Shown here piece after piece: positions 24,325-32,115 of a stretch of DNA of 52,613 bases. The notes beneath the pieces are model-generated. The model was not told where the DNA came from, ran no database searches, and worked only from the letters and a program-made list of their open reading frames with translations. Both the position numbers and the translations under genes were made by a program. The stretch's first letter is position 1; the number at the start of each line of letters is the position of its first letter. Source of the stretch: Sphingomonas bacterium (GTDB lineage: Bacteria > Pseudomonadota > Alphaproteobacteria > Sphingomonadales > Sphingomonadaceae); the NCBI RefSeq assembly GCF_028289855.1, contig NZ_JAQGKZ010000032.1:1-52613 (forward strand). The letters are read 5' to 3'.

Positions 24325-26547
24325 ATGACGGCGCGTGAACGCCTTGTGACCGCGTGGCGCTGGGCGCGCAGTGTCGAGGCGAGGCTGGACGAGGCGATCG
24401 CGCGCGCTGGCGGCTGGGTGCGCGACCGTTGGCCGCGCACGCGGCGGCAATGGGCCTGGACCGGGTTCGGCACGTTCCTCGCAGTGTTCCTGCTGCTCGA
24501 TTTCGCGACGATGCCGCCGCCGATCCCCGATTATGCCGGGGTGCGCGCGGCGTGGCAGCCGTCGGAGGCGTGGCTGTACGACCGCAACGGCGTGCTGATC
24601 GATTCGGCACGCGTCGATTTCGCGCGGCGGCGGCTGGGCTGGACCCCGCTCGACAAGGTGGCGAAGCCCGTCGCGGACGCGGTGGTCGCGGCGGAGGATC
24701 ATCGCTTTTACGCGCACAGCGGGGTCGATTGGCTGGCGACGCTCGGCGCGCTGCGCGATCGGCTCGAGGGCAAGCGCTCGCGCGGCGCCTCGACCTTGTC
24801 GATGCAAGTCGCCGCGTTCCTCGCCCCCGACCTCGCCCGGCCCGGTGCGCGCGGTTGGTTCGACAAGATCCGCCAGATGCGCGCCGGGCTCGCGATCGAC
24901 GGAGCGTGGCGCAAGGATCAAATCCTTGAAGCCTATCTCAACCTCGCGGGCTATCGCGGCGAAGCGCAGGGGATCGGTGCCGCCGCGCTCGGGCTGTTCG
25001 GCAAGACCCCCGACGCCTTGAGTCGCGACGATGCCCTGCTGCTGGTGGCGTTGCTCCCCGATCCGCAGGCGAGCGCGCCGAGCGTCGCGCGGCGTGCGTG
25101 CGGGCTGGCGCACGAGGAGGATTGCGCGCGGTTCGAGGCTGCGGCCTATTCGATGCTCGGTCCCGCGCGCAGCCTGCAGCTCGATCCCGGGCTTGCCCCG
25201 CACCTCGCGTCGCGGTTGCTGATCCGACCGGGGCTCAAGGTCACCACGACGCTCGACATCAACGTCCAGCGCGTCGCGATCGCCGCGCTCAAGCGCCAGC
25301 TCGAAGGATTGGGCGGCAGCCGCGCGCGCGACGGCGCGGTGGTGGTGCTCGACAATGCGACCGGCGACGTGCTCGCCTATGTCGGCGGGATCGGCGGCAA
25401 TTCGACCGCCGCCGCGGTCGATGGCGCGAACGCGTACCGTCAGGCGGGATCGACGCTCAAGCCGTTCCTCTACGCCCAGGCGATCGAAAAGGGGTATCTG
25501 ACCGCCGCGTCGATTCTCGACGATTCGCCGGTTCAGCTCGACACGGCGTCGGGACTCTACGTGCCGCAGAATTACGACAAGGGGTTCAAGGGGCCGGTGT
25601 CGGTGCGGTCCGCGCTCGCCGGGTCGCTCAACGTGCCGGCGGTGCGCACGCTGCTGCTGGTCGGAGTGGATTCGTTCCGCGACCGGTTGTTCGACACGGG
25701 CTATCAGGGGCTCGTCGAGGACGGCGACTATTACGGCTATTCGCTGGCGCTGGGCTCCGCCGAAGTGACGTTGCTCGAACAAGCCGATGCCTATCGCAGC
25801 CTTGCCAATGGCGGGCGCTGGAGCCCGGTTCGGCTAACGGCCACCGATCCGCGTCCCGAGGCCCGCGCGATCACCAGCCCGCAATCGGCGTGGATCGTCG
25901 GAAACATGCTGTCCGACCCCAACGCACGCGCGGTGACGTTCGGGCTCGATTCCTCGCTGCGGCTGCCGTTCTGGGCGGCGGTGAAGACCGGCACGTCGAA
26001 GGCGATGCGCGACAATTGGTGCGTTGGCTTTTCCGACCGCTACACCGTCGCGGTGTGGGTCGGAAATGTCGAAGGCGACGCGATGCGCGCGGTGTCGGGG
26101 ACTAGCGGTGCCGCACCGGTATGGCGCGACGTGATGCTCGCACTCCACGACGGTCGACCGAGCCAGGCCCCGGCGATGCCGCAAGGGGTTGAGGAGCGGA
26201 CGATCGCCTATGCCAACGCGATCGAGCAACCGCGTCGCGAATATTTCCTCAAAGGGACCGCAATGACGCTGATCGCCAGCGCGCCGGGCGAATCGCGCCG
26301 GCCGCGCATCACCAACCCGGTGTCGGGCAGCGTCTACGCGATCGACCCCGACATTCCGATCGACCGTCAGCGGTTGGCGGTCGCGGTAACCGGCGATGCG
26401 GTGACGCACCGGCTGCTGCTCGACAAACAAGATTTGGGGGATGCGAGTACTGCGCCAATGATTTTACCGGGGCCCGGGCGGCATCGGCTCGCGCTGCTCG
26501 ATCTCGGCGGCAAGGTCGTCGATCAAGTGGTCTTCACGATGCGCTGA
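24325..26547 (+). CDS. pbpC: Penicillin-binding protein 1C
   Basis: A 740-residue bifunctional peptidoglycan synthase. An N-terminal membrane anchor (FGTFLAVFLLLDFATM) precedes the GT51 glycosyltransferase (AAEDHRFYAHSGVDW, RGASTLSMQVAAFL). The transpeptidase has S376-x-x-K379 (GSTLKPF), SLN and K554-TGTS. The C-terminal ~90-residue BiPBP_C domain is specific to PBP1C. It is coupled to the A2M gene, in line with the model that PBP1C repairs the wall where A2M traps proteases. Confidence 0.95.
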   Translation: MTARERLVTAWRWARSVEARLDEAIARAGGWVRDRWPRTRRQWAWTGFGTFLAVFLLLDFATMPPPIPDYAGVRAAWQPSEAWLYDRNGVLIDSARVDFARRRLGWTPLDKVAKPVADAVVAAEDHRFYAHSGVDWLATLGALRDRLEGKRSRGASTLSMQVAAFLAPDLARPGARGWFDKIRQMRAGLAIDGAWRKDQILEAYLNLAGYRGEAQGIGAAALGLFGKTPDALSRDDALLLVALLPDPQASAPSVARRACGLAHEEDCARFEAAAYSMLGPARSLQLDPGLAPHLASRLLIRPGLKVTTTLDINVQRVAIAALKRQLEGLGGSRARDGAVVVLDNATGDVLAYVGGIGGNSTAAAVDGANAYRQAGSTLKPFLYAQAIEKGYLTAASILDDSPVQLDTASGLYVPQNYDKGFKGPVSVRSALAGSLNVPAVRTLLLVGVDSFRDRLFDTGYQGLVEDGDYYGYSLALGSAEVTLLEQADAYRSLANGGRWSPVRLTATDPRPEARAITSPQSAWIVGNMLSDPNARAVTFGLDSSLRLPFWAAVKTGTSKAMRDNWCVGFSDRYTVAVWVGNVEGDAMRAVSGTSGAAPVWRDVMLALHDGRPSQAPAMPQGVEERTIAYANAIEQPRREYFLKGTAMTLIASAPGESRRPRITNPVSGSVYAIDPDIPIDRQRLAVAVTGDAVTHRLLLDKQDLGDASTAPMILPGPGRHRLALLDLGGKVVDQVVFTMR

Positions 26548-26713
26548 GCGGGCGCGACATTCGACTTCAAATGTTGGATTTCGGGTGTCATGCTCGATTC
26601 GCGATGAGCCATGGTCTTGCGAAATGAGTGCACACGGCGCGTTCGGATGCGGCAGGAACAGGCGGCCGGAAGTTAAAAAATGGCCGCGTCTATCGTAAAC
26701 TTCGGGCGGCCAA

Positions 26714-26750
26714 AGGCGCCCGGGCGGGCATTGAAATCGCCCGGGCGCCT
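26714..26750 (-). terminator. Strong GC hairpin between pbpC and rcnB-like gene
   Basis: AGGCGCCCGGGCG (26714-26726) pairs perfectly over 13 bp with CGCCCGGGCGCCT (26738-26750). It lies 14 bp after the minus-strand rcnB-like stop in the convergent spacer. There is no real T run, so termination is probable but not certain. Confidence 0.5.
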
Positions 26751-26763
26751 GCCACTACTGGAT

Positions 26764-27204
26764 TTACCAGTAGAAGTTGTTGATCACGCGAATGACGATG
26801 CCGCGGCGCGTATCGACGAGCAGCAGATCGTCATAGTGTCGCACCCAGCGCTGGCCGTAGCCGGCGGCCGGCAGGCGATAGCGCCACGGATCGGCGATCC
26901 AATAGCTCGACCCGTAATAGCTTGGCGCGATGCGCACGCCCGCGCGGAACGCGTTGTAGCGGAACGGCGCGCGCCAATTGCCGCGTGAATAGACGCTGCG
27001 GTTGGTGTTGCGCCAGGTGCGCCAGTCGTCGTTGCCCCAGCGGCGGTTGCGGTCGTCGCGAAAATCGCGGCGGTCCTCGCGCAGGTCCCGGCGGTCGTCG
27101 CGAATCTCACGGCGGTCGCGGCGGATGTCGCCACGCGATTGCCCTTCGGCGGCGACTGGCATGATCGTCGCGGCCACCAGCGCAGTGAGGATCAGTTTAC
27201 GCAT
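26764..27204 (-). CDS. RcnB family periplasmic protein
   Basis: A 146-residue protein: signal peptide MRKLILTALVAATIMPVAAEG, then a repetitive basic/acidic segment of DRRE/DDRRD units (residues 25-55), then the RcnB domain (APFRYNAFRAGVRIAPSYYGSSYWI, YGQRWVRHYDDLLLVDTRRGIVIRVI). E. coli RcnB is a periplasmic factor in Ni/Co homeostasis. In sphingomonads this family is expanded and metal specificity is untested. The gene appears monocistronic. Confidence 0.88.
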   Translation of the reverse strand: MRKLILTALVAATIMPVAAEGQSRGDIRRDRREIRDDRRDLREDRRDFRDDRNRRWGNDDWRTWRNTNRSVYSRGNWRAPFRYNAFRAGVRIAPSYYGSSYWIADPWRYRLPAAGYGQRWVRHYDDLLLVDTRRGIVIRVINNFYW

Positions 27205-27317
27205 GATCGTCTCTCCATTGTTGCGGCGGCGCGAATCGAATGCGCCGCCAATGGAGAGCGGTTTAGGCTGCCGGGACTGAACCGGCCTCGAACGCGCTGG
27301 TCATGTTAGGGCAAGGG

Positions 27318-27797
27318 TTAGGGTTGAGAATCGTCCCCGCCGCCCTTACCCGCGCCTGCCGCGCCGACCGAGCCGATATTGCCGAACAATTCCTCGAAGA
27401 AACCGCGCTTGCGGCCCAAAGTCGGCGTGGTCTTGCCGTACGGGTCGATCGAGGCGACCTGATCGACCCCGGTGCGGGTGATGTTCTGCACCACGCCGGC
27501 CTGGGTAAAGCTGATCTTCAGCGTGATCTGGCTCTTCGCCTTGGGCTTCAAGTACGCCAGGTTGCGGCTGTCGCGGGCGATATAATACCAGTCGCCGGTG
27601 TTGAACTGACTGGCGAAGCTGGGCTTGCCCAGCGTTTGCAGCACCGATCCGCGATTATCGACCCCGGGCTGGACCGAATTCACCAAATCGGCATCGATAA
27701 TGTACCCCTGATGCGAGCGCAGCGGCACGCAGCCGGCGGCGAGCGTCAGCACCGCAGCCGTTGCGGTGAGGCTCATGATCCGGACGGCCTTGGTCAT
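27318..27797 (-). CDS. bamE: Outer membrane assembly lipoprotein BamE (SmpA/OmlA)
   Basis: A 159-residue lipoprotein: MTKAVRIMSLTATAAVLTLAAGC with lipobox LAAGC. The mature part has the BamE signature (GYIIDADLVNSVQPGVDNRGSVLQTLGKPS, GDWYYIARDSRN). The Gly-rich C-terminal tail (GNIGSVGAAGAGKGGGDD) is longer than in gammaproteobacteria. It belongs to the BAM complex that folds outer-membrane proteins. It is divergent from the CBP3 gene. Confidence 0.92.
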   Translation of the reverse strand: MTKAVRIMSLTATAAVLTLAAGCVPLRSHQGYIIDADLVNSVQPGVDNRGSVLQTLGKPSFASQFNTGDWYYIARDSRNLAYLKPKAKSQITLKISFTQAGVVQNITRTGVDQVASIDPYGKTTPTLGRKRGFFEELFGNIGSVGAAGAGKGGGDDSQP

Positions 27798-27917
27798 TCT
27801 ATTCTCCCGCGCACACGCTCGTTACCCGCGCCGATTGCATCGCGCGCCGTTCGCCTCAATATGCGGAGCGTCGCGGTGGCACAAGGCTGCTGGTGGTCAG
27901 CGTAGACCCTGGGGTGA

Positions 27918-28424
27918 ATGATGGGCTTTTTCGACCGATTTAAGGCAAAGCGTACCGAGACGACGGCACTCTACACCGCCATCGTGGCCAAGGCGCGTGA
28001 GCCGCATTGGTATGTCGCGGGTGCGGTGCCCGACACGGTCGATGGGCGGTTCGATGCGATCGCCGCGGTGCTTGCGATGGCGATGCTGCGGCTGGAGGAC
28101 GACCCCGCCGGCATCCCGGTCGCGACGCATCTGGCCGAGGCGTTCGTCGACGACATGGACCCGCAATTGCGCGAGATCGGGATCGGCGACCTGTTGGTCG
28201 GAAAGCATGTCGGGCGGATGATGGGCATGCTTGGCGGGCGGCTTGGCGCGTATCGCGACGCGCTGGCGGCGGGCGACCTCAAGCCGGCACTGGTTCGCAA
28301 TCTCTATCGCGGTGAAGTGCCGGATGATGTCGCGCTGGCGCATAGCGAGCGCGAGTTGTTGGCGCTGCATAAGGCATTGGCGGCGGTCGCCGTCGATTTC
28401 CTCGTCGCGGGCGACTTGCCGTGA
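27918..28424 (+). CDS. Ubiquinol-cytochrome c chaperone family protein (CBP3-like)
   Basis: A 168-residue protein starting MMGFFDRFKAKRTETTALYTAIVAKARE. HWYVAGAVPDTVDGRFDAIAAVLAMAMLRL and GIGDLLVGKHVGRMMGMLGGRLGAYRDAL are the conserved blocks of the Cbp3/UQCC1 family. These proteins assist cytochrome b assembly into the bc1 complex. The stop overlaps the YceD start (GTGA), a conserved alphaproteobacterial arrangement. Confidence 0.92.
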   Translation: MMGFFDRFKAKRTETTALYTAIVAKAREPHWYVAGAVPDTVDGRFDAIAAVLAMAMLRLEDDPAGIPVATHLAEAFVDDMDPQLREIGIGDLLVGKHVGRMMGMLGGRLGAYRDALAAGDLKPALVRNLYRGEVPDDVALAHSERELLALHKALAAVAVDFLVAGDLP

Positions 28425-28945
28425 GCGCGCCCGAATTCTCGCACCCGATCCGCGTCGAGACGATCGGCGATGCGGCGCAGACGATTGCGATCGAAGCGGA
28501 CGAGGGGGAGCGCGCTGCCCTGGCAAAACGCTTCGAACTGATCGCGCTCGATGCTCTCACCGCCAGCTTTACGATCCGCCGCGATGCGCAGGGAATCGTC
28601 GCCGACGGCCGCGTGAAGGCGGCCTTGGTGCAGGCCTGCAGCGTGACCGGTGATCCGCTGCCTGCGCGCATCGACGAATCGGTTGCGCTCCGCTTTGTGC
28701 CCGAAGGGAGCGATGAGCAGGACGAGGTTGAACTGGCCGATGGCGATCTTGACGTCATCCCGTATGCCGGCAGCGACATTGATCTCGGCGAGACGGCGGC
28801 CGAGACCGTGTTGCTGGCGCTCGATCCGTTCCCGCGCGGACCGGGCGCGGAGTCAGTGCTGAAAGCGGCCGGGGTGATCGGTGAGGACGAAGCCAAGCCG
28901 CTCGGCGCGCTGGCCGGCTTGAAAGACATATTGACCGGACGATAG
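28421..28945 (+). CDS. YceD family protein (DUF177)
   Basis: A 174-residue protein from a GTG at 28421 (VSAPEFSHPIRVE), overlapping the CBP3 stop by four bases. The core is VKAALVQACSVTGDPLPARIDESVALRFVP, followed by the acidic DIDLGETAAETVLLALDPFPRGPGA stretch. In other bacteria YceD is involved in 23S rRNA accumulation and is usually followed by rpmF. Here rpmF is absent and the peptide synthetase operon begins 63 bp later. Confidence 0.9.
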   Translation: MSAPEFSHPIRVETIGDAAQTIAIEADEGERAALAKRFELIALDALTASFTIRRDAQGIVADGRVKAALVQACSVTGDPLPARIDESVALRFVPEGSDEQDEVELADGDLDVIPYAGSDIDLGETAAETVLLALDPFPRGPGAESVLKAAGVIGEDEAKPLGALAGLKDILTGR

Positions 28946-28983
28946 TGACCGAACGCGATTGACGGCCGGTTAAGTGAAATCAA

Positions 28984-28993
28984 ACAAATTTGT
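28984..28993. promoter_or_regulatory. AT-rich palindrome before the NRPS operon
   Basis: ACAAATTTGT is a perfect 10-bp palindrome 15 bp upstream of the first NRPS ATG, in an AT-rich patch of otherwise GC-rich DNA. TTGACG at 28959-28964 could be a -35 box, but no convincing -10 follows. It is a candidate operator for the operon. Confidence 0.35.
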
Positions 28994-29008
28994 GATTTTA
29001 TTGGCGCC

Positions 29009-30844
29009 ATGGCCAGTCAAAATCCGAATCCGCAGATCCATCCCGCTATTGCGTCCGTTGAACACGGCGCGACGGTGCCGATCGACGTCATCGCCTCAGT
29101 GGCACGCGCCGACCCCGAGCGGATCGCGCTCGCCGCCGCGTGCGGGACGCTCAGCTATGCCGAGCTCGACCAGCGCGCCGATCGCGTCGCGGGCTGGCTG
29201 CGCGGGATGGGCGTCGGGCCGGAAAGCCTTGTCGGGATCTGCATGGAGCGGTCGTTCGACCAGCTGACGCTCGCGCTCGGCGTTTGGAAAGCGGGCGGCG
29301 CCTATCTGCCGCTCGACCCGTCATGGCCCGACGGGCGCCTACGCATGATCGTCGAGGAGGCTGCTTGCGCGGTCGTGATCGGTCGCAGCGAAGCGGCCGA
29401 GCGGCTGGAGGGAGTCGAAACTCCCGTCGTCGCGCTCGACTGGAGCATTTTGCCGACCGCCGAAGACAGACCGGCGATGCCGCCTAGCGCGAACGCTTTG
29501 GCCTATGTCATCTATACCTCGGGCACAACCGGACGTCCGAAGGGCGTCGAGGTCACCCACGATAACCTCGCGCATCTAATCGCGTGGCATAACGATACGT
29601 TCGGCATCACGTCGGAGGATCGCGGCAGCCATCTCGCCGGGCTCGGGTTCGACGCGTCGGTGTGGGAGGTATGGCCGTATCTGGTGGCGGGCGCCTCGGT
29701 CGTGCTCGCGACCGACGATGTGCGCACCTCCGACGTGCGGCTCAAGGCATGGCTGATCGTGCAGGGCGTGACTGTCGCGTTCGTCCCTACCGCGCTCGCG
29801 CAGGATTTGATCCGCGACGATTGGGCGAGCGGCGCGCACTTGCGCTATCTGCTGACCGGCGCCGACCGTTTGCTCGGTCGCCCCCGCGCCGGATTGCCGT
29901 TCGCGCTGGTCAACAATTACGGCCCGACCGAATGCACCGTGGTCGCGACCTCCGCGACCGTACCGCCCGAAGCGACCGAAAAGGGCCTGCCGCCGATCGG
30001 CTATCCCATTGGTGCGACTGTCATTCATATCCTCGATGCAACCGGTCAGCCCGTCGGAAGTGGCGAGCAGGGCGAGATTTTCATCGGCGGACCGCAGGTC
30101 GCGCGCGGCTATCGCCACCAGCCGGCGATGACTGCCGAAAAGTTCGTAACGATCGACGGGGCACGCTTCTACCGCACCGGCGACCTGGGGTCGTTGCGCA
30201 CGGACGGCCAGATCGCCTTCCACGGGCGGGTCGACGACCAGGCTAAGGTGCGCGGGCATCGCGTCGAGCCCGAAGAGACCGCCAGCGTGCTGCGCGACCA
30301 TCCGGCGGTGCGCGCCGGGGCCGTAATCGCCGCCCCCGCCGCCGATGGCGGCGACATGCTGGTCGGCTATGTCGTCACCGGCGACAATGTGACGGCGGAG
30401 GATTTGCGCGACTATCTGGCGCAGACGCTCCCCGACTATATGATCCCCGCCGCGTTCGTGCGGATGGACGAACTGCCGCTCACCCCCAACGGCAAGCTCG
30501 ACAAGAAGGCGCTGCCCGAACCGTCCGACGACAACGCCTTGGCCTCGGCCGGATTCGCCACCGCGCAGACCGCTGCGGAAGAGCGGCTGGTGACGATCCT
30601 CGAAGCCGTGCTCGGCCGCGGCAATGTGGGGATCGACGACAATTTCTTCCTGCTCGGCGGGCACTCGCTGCTCGGCACGCAAGTCGTGTTGCGCTCCGGG
30701 GAGGCGTTCGGGATCGACCTGACGCTGCGCGACTTGTTCCAGGCACCGACGATCCGCCAGCTGGCGCTGCGGATCGAGGAGATCGTCATGGCGATGATCG
30801 AGGCGATGAGCGACGACGAAGCCCAGGCCCGCGCCGCCGGATAG
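29009..30844 (+). CDS. Nonribosomal peptide synthetase, A-PCP (predicted leucine)
   Basis: A 611-residue stand-alone adenylation plus carrier protein. Core motifs are LSYAEL (A2), YVIYTSGTTGRPKGVEV (A3), FDASVWE (A4), NNYGPTE (A5), YRTGDLG (A7) and TPNGKLDKKALP (A10). LLGGHS places the phosphopantetheine site at Ser553. Reading the ten pocket positions against GrsA gives D-A-W-F-L-G-N-V-V-K, the classical leucine code. There is no condensation domain, so it should load the first residue. Free-standing A-PCP proteins beside a P450 often present an aminoacyl thioester for beta-hydroxylation. No clear Shine-Dalgarno precedes the ATG. It heads a four-gene operon, with an 8-bp gap to the P450 gene. 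Confidence 0.93.
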   Translation: MASQNPNPQIHPAIASVEHGATVPIDVIASVARADPERIALAAACGTLSYAELDQRADRVAGWLRGMGVGPESLVGICMERSFDQLTLALGVWKAGGAYLPLDPSWPDGRLRMIVEEAACAVVIGRSEAAERLEGVETPVVALDWSILPTAEDRPAMPPSANALAYVIYTSGTTGRPKGVEVTHDNLAHLIAWHNDTFGITSEDRGSHLAGLGFDASVWEVWPYLVAGASVVLATDDVRTSDVRLKAWLIVQGVTVAFVPTALAQDLIRDDWASGAHLRYLLTGADRLLGRPRAGLPFALVNNYGPTECTVVATSATVPPEATEKGLPPIGYPIGATVIHILDATGQPVGSGEQGEIFIGGPQVARGYRHQPAMTAEKFVTIDGARFYRTGDLGSLRTDGQIAFHGRVDDQAKVRGHRVEPEETASVLRDHPAVRAGAVIAAPAADGGDMLVGYVVTGDNVTAEDLRDYLAQTLPDYMIPAAFVRMDELPLTPNGKLDKKALPEPSDDNALASAGFATAQTAAEERLVTILEAVLGRGNVGIDDNFFLLGGHSLLGTQVVLRSGEAFGIDLTLRDLFQAPTIRQLALRIEEIVMAMIEAMSDDEAQARAAG

Positions 30845-30852
30845 GACCGACC

Positions 30853-32115
30853 ATGACCGACCAGACCCCCATCAAGGCGGCCGCGCCGTTCGACCCGAGC
30901 CTAAGCCTGTTCCAGCTGCTCGACCCGGCGGTCCATGCCGATCCGTACCCGTTCTACCAGCGGCTGCGCGAGGAAGCGCCGGTGATGTGGGACCCGTTCA
31001 TGCACACCTGGGTCGTCACGCGGTACGAGGACGTGCACGTCGTGCTGAAGGAATTCAGCGCCGACCGCACCCCTGACCCGAAGAAGATGGAAGCGCTTGG
31101 CTTGCCCTCGCTCGGTCCGGTCGCCGACGTGATGGCGAAACAGATGCTGTTCCTCGACGCGCCCGACCACACGCGCTTGCGCAAATTGTGCATGAGCGCC
31201 TTCACCCCGCGCCGGGTCGAGGCGATGGAGGAAGTTGTCCAGCGCATCGCCAACGACCTGATCGACGCCAGCGCGCCGCGCGGCGAAATGGACGTCATCG
31301 CCGACTTCGCCGAGCCCTATCCCGCGATCGTCACCGCCGGGCTGCTCGGCGTGCCGCTCGAGGATCATCGCCAGCTCAAGGCCTGGTCGGCAACGTTCGC
31401 GGAGATGCTCGGCAATTTCCAGCACAACCCCGACCGTATCCGCGACGTGCTCAAATGCGTCGCCGACATGACCGGCTATTTCCGCGACGCGGTGCGCGAG
31501 CAGGAGCGGGAACCCCACGACGGGCTGATCCGCTCGCTGATGGATGCCGAGGTCGACGGGCAACGGCTGAGCGAGGACGAGGTCATCGCCAACACGATCG
31601 TCACGATGGTCGGCGGGCAGGAGACCACCACCAACCTGATCGGCAGCGGCCTGCTGACGCTGATCGGCCAGCCCGACAAGCTCGCCCAGTTGCGCGACAA
31701 TCCCGACATCATCGACACCGCGGTCGAGGAGCTGCTGCGCTTCGAATCGCCGAGCCAGCACACCGCGCGCATCGTCAAGCAAGACACGATGATGGGCGGC
31801 AAGCTGATGCGTAAGGGCGAGGCGGTGATGGCGGTGATGGCCGCGGGTAATCGCGATCCCGAGCGTTTCCCCAACCCCGACACGCTCGACCTGATGCGCA
31901 CCGACAACCGCCACCTCGCGTTCGGCTGGGCGGCGCATTTCTGCTTCGGCGCGGCGCTGGCGCGGATGGAGGCGCGGATCGCCTATACGACGCTGCTCGC
32001 GCGGCTTGGCGATATCCGCGTGACGAGCGACACGCTCGAATGGCGCACCAATTCGGGGCTGCGCGGGCTGAAGGCGCTGCCGATCGCGTTCCGCGCGGTG
32101 GAGGCCGCTGCGTGA
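30853..32115 (+). CDS. Cytochrome P450
   Basis: A 420-residue soluble bacterial P450. The I-helix oxygen-binding segment is VGGQETTTNLIG, the K-helix is EELLRF (ExxR), and the heme loop is FGWAAHFCFGAALAR with Cys364 as axial ligand. The second conserved Gly of FGxGxHxC is Ala here. It lies between and is coupled to the two synthetase genes: 8 bp after the first, with a GTGA overlap into the second. The likely substrate is therefore the PCP-bound amino acid or peptide, by analogy with carrier-dependent beta-hydroxylases. Direct evidence is only the family and the position. No ferredoxin is encoded in the operon. Confidence 0.93.
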   Translation: MTDQTPIKAAAPFDPSLSLFQLLDPAVHADPYPFYQRLREEAPVMWDPFMHTWVVTRYEDVHVVLKEFSADRTPDPKKMEALGLPSLGPVADVMAKQMLFLDAPDHTRLRKLCMSAFTPRRVEAMEEVVQRIANDLIDASAPRGEMDVIADFAEPYPAIVTAGLLGVPLEDHRQLKAWSATFAEMLGNFQHNPDRIRDVLKCVADMTGYFRDAVREQEREPHDGLIRSLMDAEVDGQRLSEDEVIANTIVTMVGGQETTTNLIGSGLLTLIGQPDKLAQLRDNPDIIDTAVEELLRFESPSQHTARIVKQDTMMGGKLMRKGEAVMAVMAAGNRDPERFPNPDTLDLMRTDNRHLAFGWAAHFCFGAALARMEARIAYTTLLARLGDIRVTSDTLEWRTNSGLRGLKALPIAFRAVEAAA

